Of a stretch of 38,052 nucleotides of DNA, positions 14,344 to 21,978 are shown piece after piece (position 1 is the first letter of the stretch; every line of letters starts with the position of its first letter). The notes under the pieces are model-generated. The model did not search any database. It saw only the letters and a program-made list of their open reading frames with translations, and was not told the origin of the DNA. This DNA comes from a virus: the IMG/VR virus record IMGVR_UViG_3300048586_000277, positions 1 through 38,052 of that record; one strand, written 5' to 3'. The translations under genes and the position numbers were made by a program.

Positions 14344-14655
14344 ATGAAACGCATCGCCATTGCCCTGACGATCCTCGCCAGCCCGGTCACTGCGCAGGAG
14401 GTCGAGAGCTTTAGAGACTGGCCAGGGTGCATTCGTGCCCTGAACCAAATTGTCGAAACCGGCGTGGCCCTTGAAAAGGCCATCACCATCACAACTGGAT
14501 CGGCCCGAAGTGTCAGCTCCCAGTTGCCGGATGGGCTGGCCGAGAACTACGCATCTGCTGGACAAGATGCCTTGCCGACGATCGGCCGTGTGGCTGTACT
14601 ACTGGCCGAGGTTTGCAAGGGGCTGCAGCCTAGTCTGCCCGCACCCGCGCCGTGA
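14344..14655 (+). CDS. Exported small protein, moron-like insertion in the head-tail operon
   Basis: The start ATG at 14344 has GGAG about eight bases upstream. The 103-residue product opens with a clear Sec signal (MKRIAIALTILASPVTAQ, cleavage after VTA). The mature domain of about 85 residues has two cysteines (DWPGCIRALN and AEVCKGLQ) that could form a disulfide, and a Pro-rich C terminus. It runs against the surrounding genes and its 3' end overlaps the convergent head closure gene by 26 bp. The position suggests a moron expressed in the lysogen, acting in the periplasm. No family is recognised. Confidence 0.7.
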   Translation: MKRIAIALTILASPVTAQEVESFRDWPGCIRALNQIVETGVALEKAITITTGSARSVSSQLPDGLAENYASAGQDALPTIGRVAVLLAEVCKGLQPSLPAPAP

Positions 14656-14956
14656 TCTCCAAGCCATCGTAACGGCCCACTTCCTTAATGCCGATGATGG
14701 CATAGGTCCGCCCCTCGCAGGTCAACCTGTCCTTCGGCGTCAGCCCGCGCGAGAACGCCGAAGAGCGCACCCTGAAGCGGCTCACCATCTCGGCATCAGA
14801 CATGCCGTTGCGGAACCGCTCGGCATCGCTGAGATCGCTCTTGGAGCCCCAAACCGGGTGCCCGTGATCCGCCCAAGTCTCGACCATACCGAACCCGTCA
14901 TCAGTCAACGTGGAGCGCTGAAACTGCAGCCACCGATCGAGGCGCCCAGCGTCCAT
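14630..14956 (-). CDS. Head closure protein
   Basis: The 108-residue protein begins MDAGRLDRWLQFQRSTLTDDGFG and ends with YAIIGIKEVGRYDGLEITARV. The pattern D.R...QR.....DGFG.....W with a final IIGI.E....LEI.AR is the signature of the Phage_H_T_join/head closure family, which seals the connector and docks the tail. It is coupled by TAATG to the connector gene. Its C terminus overlaps the opposite-strand exported protein gene. Confidence 0.85.
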   Translation of the reverse strand: MDAGRLDRWLQFQRSTLTDDGFGMVETWADHGHPVWGSKSDLSDAERFRNGMSDAEMVSRFRVRSSAFSRGLTPKDRLTCEGRTYAIIGIKEVGRYDGLEITARVRAD

Positions 14957-15501
14957 TAGACAGAACTCATGCGCAAAGGGGCAGCTAGACTGTCAATTGC
15001 CACTTGTCTATCGATGCGGTCAAACATCTGCTCGACCATCAGCTTGACGATCAGGCGGACGGCTTCGAGGTCGGCGTCCCGCATGGCATAGACCGCGTCG
15101 ACACGCACCGCATCAGGTCGATCGAACACCGCCGGCAAGGTCCACATCGGATCGAAACCGATGAACCCGCCTCCCGCATCGTTCAGGACCATGTAGGTCG
15201 AGCCTGGCAGCGTCTGCTCGATGTTGGCGGTGTCGAAGTATTTTACGGCCGCCGATTGCGCATCGCCAAACGGCAGTCGCAGGTCGGTCAGACTGGCCGA
15301 GTAGCTCCGCCAGGTCTGCGGCATGATGCACCGCCCCAACACTCCCGAACGCCCGTCCAGATGCCGCACCGATGCCCGGATCAGGCTGAGGATATGCGCG
15401 TCCTGCTCGCCATGAACGACGCGCAGGTGCTCCTTTACCTCCGTCAGGGTCACCGGCAGGGCAGCGGGCGGCGTGATAAGCGCCGGGGCGAGCTGGTTCA
15501 C
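14956..15501 (-). CDS. Head-tail connector protein (phiE125 gp8 family)
   Basis: The start is GTG, overlapping the previous stop as GTGA. The 181-residue product contains LPVTLTEVKEHLRVVHGEQD and ILSLIRASVRHLDGRSGVLGR. It also has PQTWRSYSASLTDLRLPFG and a final helix AVRLIVKLMVEQMFDR. These match the phiE125 gp8/gp6-like connectors that form the ring below the portal. The order portal, protease, capsid, this gene, then closure protein is normal for HK97-type heads. Confidence 0.85.
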   Translation of the reverse strand: MNQLAPALITPPAALPVTLTEVKEHLRVVHGEQDAHILSLIRASVRHLDGRSGVLGRCIMPQTWRSYSASLTDLRLPFGDAQSAAVKYFDTANIEQTLPGSTYMVLNDAGGGFIGFDPMWTLPAVFDRPDAVRVDAVYAMRDADLEAVRLIVKLMVEQMFDRIDRQVAIDSLAAPLRMSSV

Positions 15502-15728
15502 TTGGTCTCAGCCGGAGCTGCGGCCTTGTTCTCGGCCGGCACCTTCTGATCCTTGGCCGCATGCTCGGCCGCCTTGATGCGAGCATTCATCTCTTCCTCC
15601 GTTTCCAGCGCGCCGGCCTCGATGGCCGCCTCCTGAAGTTCATCCGGGCAGTCCTCGCCCGCGTCATAGATGCGGGGATAAACCTCTCCGTTTGCCGCGC
15701 CGAAGAGCGGCTTCGTCAACTTCGCCAT
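15498..15728 (-). CDS. Small phage protein between capsid and connector
   Basis: The start is placed at MAKLTKPLFGAANGEVYPRI because AAGGAG precedes it by 7 bases. The upstream extension from 15758 lacks support. The 76-residue product has FGAANGEVYPRIYDAGEDCPDEL and then a Lys/Glu/Ala-rich helical tail (EEEMNARIKAAEHAAKD). Similar short proteins occur after capsid genes in Rhodobacterales prophages. The function is unknown. It may be a head accessory protein. Confidence 0.65.
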   Translation of the reverse strand: MAKLTKPLFGAANGEVYPRIYDAGEDCPDELQEAAIEAGALETEEEMNARIKAAEHAAKDQKVPAENKAAAPAETK

Positions 15729-15763
15729 GGTGTTCTCCTTCTGGCGGTGGGTCAGCACAGCGA

Positions 15764-15787
15764 AGGGGGCGAGTTGCCTCGCCCCCT
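15764..15787 (-). other. Strong hairpin between capsid and downstream genes
   Basis: A perfect 10-bp stem (AGGGGGCGAG/CTCGCCCCCT) with a 4-base loop lies between the major capsid stop and the next gene. The leftward 3' flank is TTCGCTGTG, not a T run. It is therefore better read as an mRNA-stabilising or attenuating structure than as a full terminator. Confidence 0.55.
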
Positions 15788-15811
15788 CTGTCTGCCGAAC
15801 CGGTCACCGGA

Positions 15812-17203
15812 TCAGCTGGCTGCAACCTTCAGCAGCTTGATCGCCTGGGTGTTGCGCAACTTGCCGCCCACCCGGCGGCGCACATACCACTGCACGAAGC
15901 CAGGAACGGTGATATCGTCGCGGGTTACCCGAGTGCCGACGCGATCGACGATCAGGTAGCCTTCCTTGAAATCCCCGAAAGCCAGCGGGAAGGTGCCGGC
16001 AGCAACCGCCGGCATGTCCTCCGCTTCGCTGATCGGATAGCCCATGAAGGTCTCCGGCTGCGCCTGCGAGAGCGAGGCCTGCCACAGGTACTGGCCGGTG
16101 CTGTCCTTGTACTTGCGCAGCGCCGCGAGGATGGCTTTCGAGGTCAGCCAGCGGGCATTGGCCCGGTAGCGGGCGCGGAGCGAATACACCATGTCGATGA
16201 AGGTATCGGCCGACGTGGGCAGCGCGGAGGCCTGCCCCGACGCGATGTACTGCAGCGTGCCAAAGGCCCGCGATGCATCCACCGTGGCGACCGGCGTGGG
16301 ACCTGCCAGGATGCCAGTCGGGCGGTTGGTGCCGTTTCCGCCGATGAACGCAGCGCCCTCACCCACTGCCAGGGCTTCAGCGACCGACTGTTGCAGCCAC
16401 GACTCGACGTCGAAGAACAGGTCGTCCAGCGACTCCTCCGAAGCGCGCGGCCGGGCCGAAGCGGTCCCCATGGTGGGCACCACCTCTGCGAGGTTCGGCG
16501 TATCCGTCTGGCTACGGGCACCCGCCTCAGGGACCCATTCGAAGGCGGCGCCGTTTACGTCGAACAGCTCCTTGTAGTCGGTCGTCGACACCTGGCGCAC
16601 CGTCGCGATCTGACGGATCGGCGACAGGTCAAGTTGCAGCCGCGCAATGGTCCGTTCGATCTCTTCGGGCAGGGCAAAACCGCCAGCGGAGCCGGTGGAC
16701 GTAACCACCTGGGTGGCCCGCCGCTCCAGGGGGCTTGCATTGGCCCGGCTTTCCAGCGCCGAACGAGCCGCTTGCGCCTTCTGCTGGCGACCAAGATCGC
16801 TCGGAGCTCGAAGCCAATCCAGGAATGCTTCCTTGTAGTCCTGGGCTTCCTTCGTGGGCTGCTCGTGGCGGCCGCCTTCGCCGCCCGGCCGGGCACCCCG
16901 GGTCTCGACCGATTCCAGCCGGCGCTTCAGGTCGGTCAGGGCGTCGAGGTCCTTGTCCAGCTTAGCCAGCTTGGCCTCGGTCGTCGGATCGACGACACCC
17001 TTCTTGGCGATCTGGTCCAGACGCTCGTCATTGGTCTTCTTGTATTCCTCGAAGCCCAGGCCGATCTTCTCGATCGTCTTCGCGAGATCGCCGAGCGTCT
17101 GGTCCTCGCGGATCTCGATGATGAGATCGCCACCTTCGGCCATCCGGGCCGAGAATGCGGCGAAATGGGCCGACATGAGGCCCAACAGTGCAACCTTTTT
17201 CAT
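15812..17203 (-). CDS. HK97-family major capsid protein
   Basis: The 463-residue protein has the HK97 layout. An N-terminal delta/scaffold part of about 165 residues contains a coiled coil (about 40-105, DLAKTIEKIGLGFEEYKKT). A hinge and the capsid fold then begin near TSTGSAGGFALPEEIERTI. Later motifs include AFEWVPEAGARSQTD, LDDLFFDVESWLQQSV, AFIGGNGTNRPTGILAG and the P-domain/A-loop segment AFGDFKEGYLIVDRVG. The C-terminal half is typical (QWYVRRRVGGKLRNTQAI). The protease encoded upstream would remove the N-terminal part during maturation. Confidence 0.95.
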   Translation of the reverse strand: MKKVALLGLMSAHFAAFSARMAEGGDLIIEIREDQTLGDLAKTIEKIGLGFEEYKKTNDERLDQIAKKGVVDPTTEAKLAKLDKDLDALTDLKRRLESVETRGARPGGEGGRHEQPTKEAQDYKEAFLDWLRAPSDLGRQQKAQAARSALESRANASPLERRATQVVTSTGSAGGFALPEEIERTIARLQLDLSPIRQIATVRQVSTTDYKELFDVNGAAFEWVPEAGARSQTDTPNLAEVVPTMGTASARPRASEESLDDLFFDVESWLQQSVAEALAVGEGAAFIGGNGTNRPTGILAGPTPVATVDASRAFGTLQYIASGQASALPTSADTFIDMVYSLRARYRANARWLTSKAILAALRKYKDSTGQYLWQASLSQAQPETFMGYPISEAEDMPAVAAGTFPLAFGDFKEGYLIVDRVGTRVTRDDITVPGFVQWYVRRRVGGKLRNTQAIKLLKVAAS

Positions 17204-17207
17204 GGGT

Positions 17208-17900
17208 TCAACCTTTCGGTGAGAGAAGGGAAAGCAGCCTTGCAGCCGCCTGTTTCACTTCGGCGGCAGATTGTGCGGCCTCTCGCCGCTCCTCTCCCAT
17301 CCGCATGATGCGCGACACCACGGCCGTCGCATCGGCCTTGGAGAGACCGGCCTCACGCAGGGCTCTCTCGGCATCCTTGGGGCTCAGCCAACCGTCGATC
17401 GCCATCTTGACGCTGTCGACAGTCGCCTTGCCATTCGCCGGGAAGGTCACGAGGGACACCTCCCAGAGATCGATTTCCGTCAGGGTCCGGGTTTCGGAAT
17501 CCCGATCGTACTTCCATTCCTTCGATACGAAGCCGATCGACAGGCCGCGCAGCGCCCCTTTCATCAGCAGCGCATGAGCCGCCTTGCCACGTTCGGTTTC
17601 CATAACGATCTGGCCCTTCACACGCAGGCCCTTTTCGTCCTCGACCATCTCGGTCCAGACGCCGATCGGTTCGCTCGGGTTGTGCTGCCACAGCATGGCC
17701 GGCATCGTTCCTGCAGAACGGTGTTGCGCCAGAGAACCGGAAAAAGCGCCCGGAGCGACGATATCGTCATAGGTGTCCTTCACCCCGAAGACGCTGCCGT
17801 AGCCCTCGATCGCTCCGTTTTCGCCCGTCGCCCGAATTTCGAACGGAAAGGACAAGGTCGAATGACGCGGAGCTTCCTTCAGCTCAAGCTTTCGGGTCAT
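17208..17900 (-). CDS. Prohead protease (HK97 family, U35)
   Basis: The 230-residue protein has the conserved pieces of HK97 gp4-like proteases: IEGYGSVFGVKDTYDDIVAP, then MLWQHNPSEPIGVW with the likely catalytic His73. RGLSIGF with Ser121 and EIDLWEVSLVTFPANGKA follow. These serine proteases cut the capsid delta domain and themselves inside the prohead. Its start overlaps the portal gene by 17 bp and it ends 4 bp before the capsid gene, the canonical order. Confidence 0.95.
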   Translation of the reverse strand: MTRKLELKEAPRHSTLSFPFEIRATGENGAIEGYGSVFGVKDTYDDIVAPGAFSGSLAQHRSAGTMPAMLWQHNPSEPIGVWTEMVEDEKGLRVKGQIVMETERGKAAHALLMKGALRGLSIGFVSKEWKYDRDSETRTLTEIDLWEVSLVTFPANGKATVDSVKMAIDGWLSPKDAERALREAGLSKADATAVVSRIMRMGEERREAAQSAAEVKQAAARLLSLLSPKG

Positions 17901-19119
17901 CGTCGTCTCCTTCTGCGGGGGGTGTCTTGCCGCCCGTCATGTTCAGCGGTGTCAGCGGTTCATCGAGCCCGGGAAGCGGGTCCTTGCCTTCTTCGTCACG
18001 CAACTCGTTGCGGGTGTAGATGCCCAGCTCGGCCATGGAGCGCGCCCACATCGCGCGATCCTTCATCGAACCGGCACGCATGCGGCGGGTGTCGAACACA
18101 CAGAAGAGGGGCCCGTCGCCATCAAGCGCGAACTCATCCAGCCTCTGACGCCAGGCCTCGTGCCATGGCTCCAATGTCTGGGTGAGGTGGGCGGCAAAGA
18201 ACGCCTCCGATGAGGCAAACGTCGCGGTCTTGTCCGAATGGCCGATCATGATCGGGAACACGTCGAAGGCGCGGCAGATTTCCTCGACCTGAAAGCGCCG
18301 GGTCTCCAGGTGCTGTCCGTCCACCCCCGACATGGCCAGCTTTTCGAACTTCATCCCGTTGTCGAGGATCGCCGTGCCGTTGCGGTTCGTCCGCGTAAAC
18401 TCTCCCCAAGCCAACCGCAGCCGATCGACAGCTTCTGGCGACAGCTTCTGGTCAGTCGTCAGGATGCCAGCTGGTCTGCCCCCGTTTGTGTGCAGCGAAG
18501 CCTGATTGCTCTCCGCTGCCATCGAAAGGCCGATCGCATTCCGCGCAAGCCCGACTGAATCCAGCCCTTTGACCGCATCCCACTGCAGGCTTGGAAGGTG
18601 AAAGACGTCTTCCGGCGAAAGATCACCGATGAAACCGAATTCGTCCCAGATGCGATAGACAACCTTGTAGCGGCTGACCTGGTCGATCTGATAGTAGCCC
18701 GGCCGCACCGGGATCAGCTCACGCAGCTTTCCATCAACCTTCACTTTGACCGCGAGGCCGTTCCCGGTCAGCGCCGCATGGGCAGTCAGCGTGCGACGGA
18801 ACTCGAACGATGTCTGCCATTCGTTCGGGCGGCGGTTCAGGATTCGGTACTCCGGGACATCGGCGGCGATCTTCGACGCCCCATCCATGCCGCGTCGGTA
18901 AACATGCAGCGGTGGCGTGGCGCACCCGTTTGCGATTGCGCGGACGCAGGCCATCACGGTGACAACCTGCATTGCCACGGCCGGCGAAACGCCCGAGATC
19001 AGACCCGTTCCGGCCATGCCTCCATCGAGGCGCCGGATGACCTCCTCGAACGGCAGCGGCTTCGGGGCCTCACCAGACTTGAAGCCGAGAGCGCCCGCAA
19101 CCTTCGAGATCAGACCCAT
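17884..19119 (-). CDS. Portal protein (HK97 family)
   Basis: The ATG at 19119 overlaps the terminase stop as TGATG. A TTG one codon earlier is less likely. The roughly 411-residue product has VTVMACVRAIANGCATPPLHVYRR near the N terminus, then NEWQTSFEFRRTLTAHAALTGNG. FHLPSLQWDAVKGLDSVGLARNAI and EEICRAFDVFPIMIGHSDKTA follow. All are typical of HK97-type portals, which form the dodecameric DNA channel. The C terminus is acidic and Pro-rich and probably disordered. Confidence 0.95.
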   Translation of the reverse strand: MGLISKVAGALGFKSGEAPKPLPFEEVIRRLDGGMAGTGLISGVSPAVAMQVVTVMACVRAIANGCATPPLHVYRRGMDGASKIAADVPEYRILNRRPNEWQTSFEFRRTLTAHAALTGNGLAVKVKVDGKLRELIPVRPGYYQIDQVSRYKVVYRIWDEFGFIGDLSPEDVFHLPSLQWDAVKGLDSVGLARNAIGLSMAAESNQASLHTNGGRPAGILTTDQKLSPEAVDRLRLAWGEFTRTNRNGTAILDNGMKFEKLAMSGVDGQHLETRRFQVEEICRAFDVFPIMIGHSDKTATFASSEAFFAAHLTQTLEPWHEAWRQRLDEFALDGDGPLFCVFDTRRMRAGSMKDRAMWARSMAELGIYTRNELRDEEGKDPLPGLDEPLTPLNMTGGKTPPAEGDDDDPKA

Positions 19120-20873
19120 CAAACGACCACGAGGCTCGAGGTTTCGAGGTATGATTTAACAGAGGACGCTGCGACCGGGTTTTTCCGCATGAGCGCATAG
19201 GCGTTGAAAGTCGCGAACAGGGGGTCGATCTTCGAAACGCCCGCGGCCTGCTTGGTGACCATGTAGTTGTTCCCCCTAAGTTCCTGCTTGGCGTTGCCTG
19301 CAGCCCAGCTCATGATTTCCTGTCCCGCATGAAGGACCTTCTTGCTTTCCAGCAGAAGCGCGAGACCCTGGTGCGCGGGCTGCAACATCCAGTTCTGCGG
19401 GATGCCGACGACCAACGGTTCTACAATGCTCCGAAGCTGCAGTTCACGGATCAGCGGGTCCATCTGGGCCGGATCGAATCCGATTCCATGCTCCTCTGGC
19501 AAACGACCAGAAGCGGCAACAAACTCTATCAGATCAGCCGCATCGGCCGCTTGCTCCTCGGGCGTTTTTGCCATGCGCAGTTCGCCGATCCGCTCGAAAC
19601 CGCGCACGGTCTCGGCGATCGACTTACGCTCCTCGAGGACAGTCTCTCGTGCCCATGTCATCGACCAGTGCAGAAGGATCCGCTCTTGGGTTCGTCCCAA
19701 TACTACAAGCGACGCTAGGTCGTCTGCACCACCCCAGTCGCCGCCGATCGTGCAGACCTCCGACATGTCGAGCAGCTGCTCCAGCGTAAGACCGCCCGGG
19801 TAGGCGCAGGCATCCCAGTATTTCGTCCCGGACCAGGCGTTGCCCTTGTAGCCCATCCCGACCTGAATGTTCAGGTGCTGGCTGGCCCACTCAATTTCAT
19901 TGTGCTTGCCCTTGTCGCAGGCGCTCCTGAACTCCGAGACCATGCGCTCCAGATCAAGGCCGTGCCCGAGGCTGGGCGTTACCATGTACCAAGTGGCCGG
20001 ATCGCGCCAATTCTGGGCCTTGTCTGTCTGCACCTCTTCCGGAAACTCGTAGAGCACCGGCAGCATTCGGACGCCTTCGGTAATCTCCCCGTCGCGCACC
20101 TTCCTGGCGTATTCCAGTTCCACTTCGAACACGCCGCTCGGCCGGGTCTCGGACTGCGTCGTGATGAAGATCAGCAGGCTCGACGGGTTTGTAACCATCC
20201 CACCGCGGATTTGGCCGATGACCCGGCTCGCATAGTGCGCCTCTGCCATAACATGCAGTTCGTCCATGATGGCGAAGGCCGGGATTGAGCCGGTGACTAC
20301 CTTCGGGTCGAAGGACTTGACCTTGAGCTTCGCCATACGCGGCTTGCCGGTCTCTTCGTCCATATCAAGATCGATGATCGTCTTCTTGTGGTCCTTCACA
20401 TCAAAGCGTTTGCTCAGATATGGGTCGAGCGAGATCATCGCGGCGATCTGTGAGAAGCACTTGTCAGCGACTTCCTGCGTAGGGCCTATGATCACCCCGT
20501 CAACGTTCGGCGTTTTGTTTAGCAGCAGCCAGACCAGGCCGAGCGCACCGGCGTTTGTCGTCTTCCCATTCTTTTTCGGGACAAGGTTGAACAGTTCACC
20601 AACTTTGCGGACCAGCTTCGTTTTGCCCGGTCGCCGCTCGTCCTCGACGATATCGATGCATCCAAACACGGCGCGAACGATATCCCGGATCCAGTCTCCG
20701 GCCGCCTCCTCCATTGTCGGCGTCCCCGGGATATCGGGAATGCGCAGCCTGTTGAAAAGGTCTACGGCCACTGAAGCGTAGTCTTCGTTCAGCGGCAGGT
20801 CTGCTATTGGCGTTTCGCCTGCCCGCAACTTTTGCTTCCAGTCGGGACAGGCGAACGACAGCTGGCCATTCAT
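19119..20873 (-). CDS. Terminase large subunit
   Basis: The 584-residue protein has the packaging ATPase in the N-terminal half: Walker A VPKKNGKTT at about 98-106, Walker B AIMDEL at about 201-206, and ITTQSE as the coupling/motif III region. The C-terminal half carries the RNase H-like nuclease (CTIGGDWGGADDLASLVVL, with an early conserved Asp). The VPKKNGKT variant and length agree with HK97/Terminase_1 enzymes. It starts at the base after the small-subunit stop and is coupled to the portal gene. Confidence 0.95.
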   Translation of the reverse strand: MNGQLSFACPDWKQKLRAGETPIADLPLNEDYASVAVDLFNRLRIPDIPGTPTMEEAAGDWIRDIVRAVFGCIDIVEDERRPGKTKLVRKVGELFNLVPKKNGKTTNAGALGLVWLLLNKTPNVDGVIIGPTQEVADKCFSQIAAMISLDPYLSKRFDVKDHKKTIIDLDMDEETGKPRMAKLKVKSFDPKVVTGSIPAFAIMDELHVMAEAHYASRVIGQIRGGMVTNPSSLLIFITTQSETRPSGVFEVELEYARKVRDGEITEGVRMLPVLYEFPEEVQTDKAQNWRDPATWYMVTPSLGHGLDLERMVSEFRSACDKGKHNEIEWASQHLNIQVGMGYKGNAWSGTKYWDACAYPGGLTLEQLLDMSEVCTIGGDWGGADDLASLVVLGRTQERILLHWSMTWARETVLEERKSIAETVRGFERIGELRMAKTPEEQAADAADLIEFVAASGRLPEEHGIGFDPAQMDPLIRELQLRSIVEPLVVGIPQNWMLQPAHQGLALLLESKKVLHAGQEIMSWAAGNAKQELRGNNYMVTKQAAGVSKIDPLFATFNAYALMRKNPVAASSVKSYLETSSLVVV

Positions 20874-21353
20874 CTAGTTGGCCTTGTTCAGCCTGGCAAA
20901 AATCTCGCCATAGCCTTCAGGTGTCCGAGCGGCATCCCTGATCTTTGCTTCTTTTTTGCCAAGCGGACGCTCGGCTGGCGGTGCCTTCGGCGTTCGCCCA
21001 GGCTTGTCGATTACTCTATCCATGCGGTTCAGCAGCGCGTTTACCGAAGGCGTGTGCCCGCTTCGCGCTCTGGTTCGCAGAATGTCGAGCATCTCACCTT
21101 TGAGTTTCAATGCACCGTTCTGCAGCTCGACCGAAAAATGTTTGCGCAGCGTGTCGGGATGGATGCCCATATCGGCCGCTATCATTTCGGTAGTCCAACC
21201 ATCCGCGGCGCGCGTCTCCACAAACCTTTGATTCTCCGGCGTTTTCGCATAGCTCGGCCGACCCCGCCGCTCACGGAGAGGTTCGACTACATGGCCAAAC
21301 ATGTCGATTTCGACCTCAGCCGGTGAACCCACCGAAGTTTTCGCCTTTGCCAC
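20874..21353 (-). CDS. Terminase small subunit-like DNA-binding protein
   Basis: The 159-residue protein has a helix-turn-helix region at about residues 45-70 (ETRAADGWTTEMIAADMGI, then HPDTLRKHFSVEL). A helical oligomerisation part and a basic C terminus (PLGKKEAKIRDAARTPEG) follow. This matches the usual small-subunit architecture that binds the packaging start site. It directly precedes the large subunit, and the candidate cos hairpin lies immediately upstream. The N-terminal 30 residues are polar and probably flexible. Confidence 0.75.
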   Translation of the reverse strand: MAKAKTSVGSPAEVEIDMFGHVVEPLRERRGRPSYAKTPENQRFVETRAADGWTTEMIAADMGIHPDTLRKHFSVELQNGALKLKGEMLDILRTRARSGHTPSVNALLNRMDRVIDKPGRTPKAPPAERPLGKKEAKIRDAARTPEGYGEIFARLNKAN

Positions 21354-21429
21354 CGAAAAAAATCTCCGAATGGGAAACCCGCCGGTCTAGGTGACGGGGG
21401 GGTGCAGACTTTTGACGCCCCCCCCCCTC
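21354..21429. other. G7/C10 hairpin region between HNH and terminase, candidate cos site
   Basis: The 76-bp gap holds a run of seven G (21396-21402), a 15-base loop and a run of ten C (21418-21427), which can pair over seven bases. Such extreme homopolymers are rare in the window. In HK97-like phages that encode an HNH protein, cos lies next to HNH and terminase small genes, so this gap is a reasonable cos candidate. No cohesive-end sequence can be fixed by eye. Confidence 0.35.
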
Positions 21430-21783
21430 TCAGCGCCGCGCGGCTTCGATGCGCTGCTTCGCGCTGTCGTGGCAGGCCTTGCACAGGCACTGCAGGTTGT
21501 CCGGGTTCCAGAACAGCACCTCGTCACCCCGGTGCGGGGTCACATGGTCCGCGACCAGCTGCTTGCTGTCACCCTCGACCCGCTTGCACATCCGGCAGGT
21601 GAACAGGTCGCGCACGAGGATCGACCAGCGAAGCCGCTGCCAGCGCGCCGTCTTGTACCAGGACCGCCATGCATGCCGGGCGTCCCTCGCCCGCGACGCC
21701 TCGGCCGCCGTCGGGCGTTCGAGGAAGCCGACAGCAGGAGGCAACCGCTTGAGCGGCGAGCCCAGCATCTTCAGCTTGCCCAT
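21430..21783 (-). CDS. HNH endonuclease
   Basis: The 117-residue protein has a full HNH signature in its C-terminal half. FTCRMC (Cys63, Cys66) and LVADHVTPHRGDE (Asp79-His80) come first, then FWNPDNLQCLCKACHD (Asn96, Cys101, Cys104, His105). The four cysteines form the zinc site and the DH/N/H triad the nickase centre. HNH proteins beside terminase genes are required for specific cos cleavage in HK97-like phages. The N-terminal 40 residues are basic, with ARHAWRSWYKTARWQRLRW, a common lead-in of phage HNH proteins. Confidence 0.9.
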   Translation of the reverse strand: MGKLKMLGSPLKRLPPAVGFLERPTAAEASRARDARHAWRSWYKTARWQRLRWSILVRDLFTCRMCKRVEGDSKQLVADHVTPHRGDEVLFWNPDNLQCLCKACHDSAKQRIEAARR

Positions 21784-21799
21784 GGTCGGCCCTTTGGTT

Positions 21800-21875
21800 T
21801 GGTTGCGGCGGGCGGACTTGAACCGCCGACCTCCAGGTTATGAGCCTGGCGAGCTACCGACTGCTCCACGCCGAC
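21800..21875 (-). tRNA. tRNA-Met(CAT), initiator-like
   Basis: The 76-nt cloverleaf reads leftward with a D arm (GAGC...GCTC), an anticodon stem CCAGG/CCTGG around loop CTCATAA (anticodon CAT), a T arm GGCGG-TTCAAGT-CCGCC and an encoded ACCA 3' end. The D-arm, anticodon loop and the 3' CGCA-ACCA resemble initiator tRNA-fMet. The acceptor has G1-A72 and T2-C71 mismatches. The missing 1-72 pair is an initiator hallmark, but the second mismatch is unusual. The tRNA sits in the late operon between HNH and a conserved phage gene. Confidence 0.85.
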
Positions 21876-21882
21876 AAAGCAA

Positions 21883-21911
21883 AGCGCCCGCGCAGTTGCC
21901 TGCCGGGCGCT
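21883..21911 (-). terminator. Hairpin upstream of the tRNA, weak terminator or processing signal
   Basis: Stem AGCGCCCG/CGGGCGCT, 8 bp with a 13-base loop. Leftward it is followed by TTGCTTTG, only partly T-rich. It separates the conserved protein gene from the tRNA and could act as a leaky terminator or as a processing site for the tRNA 5' end. Confidence 0.5.
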
Positions 21912-21978
21912 ATTCTAGATGATGGCAAGAGTTATGCGCCCGGTGGGGATAAGCGTCAATACCCTATTTTGTGGTGAC

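Noticed and set aside
21391-21922. Rightward frames over the tRNA-Met and HNH region with GGLEPPTSRL- and ADLNRRPPGYEPG-like ends
   Set aside because: These are well-known false proteins produced by translating tRNA genes and lie opposite the HNH gene and tRNA.
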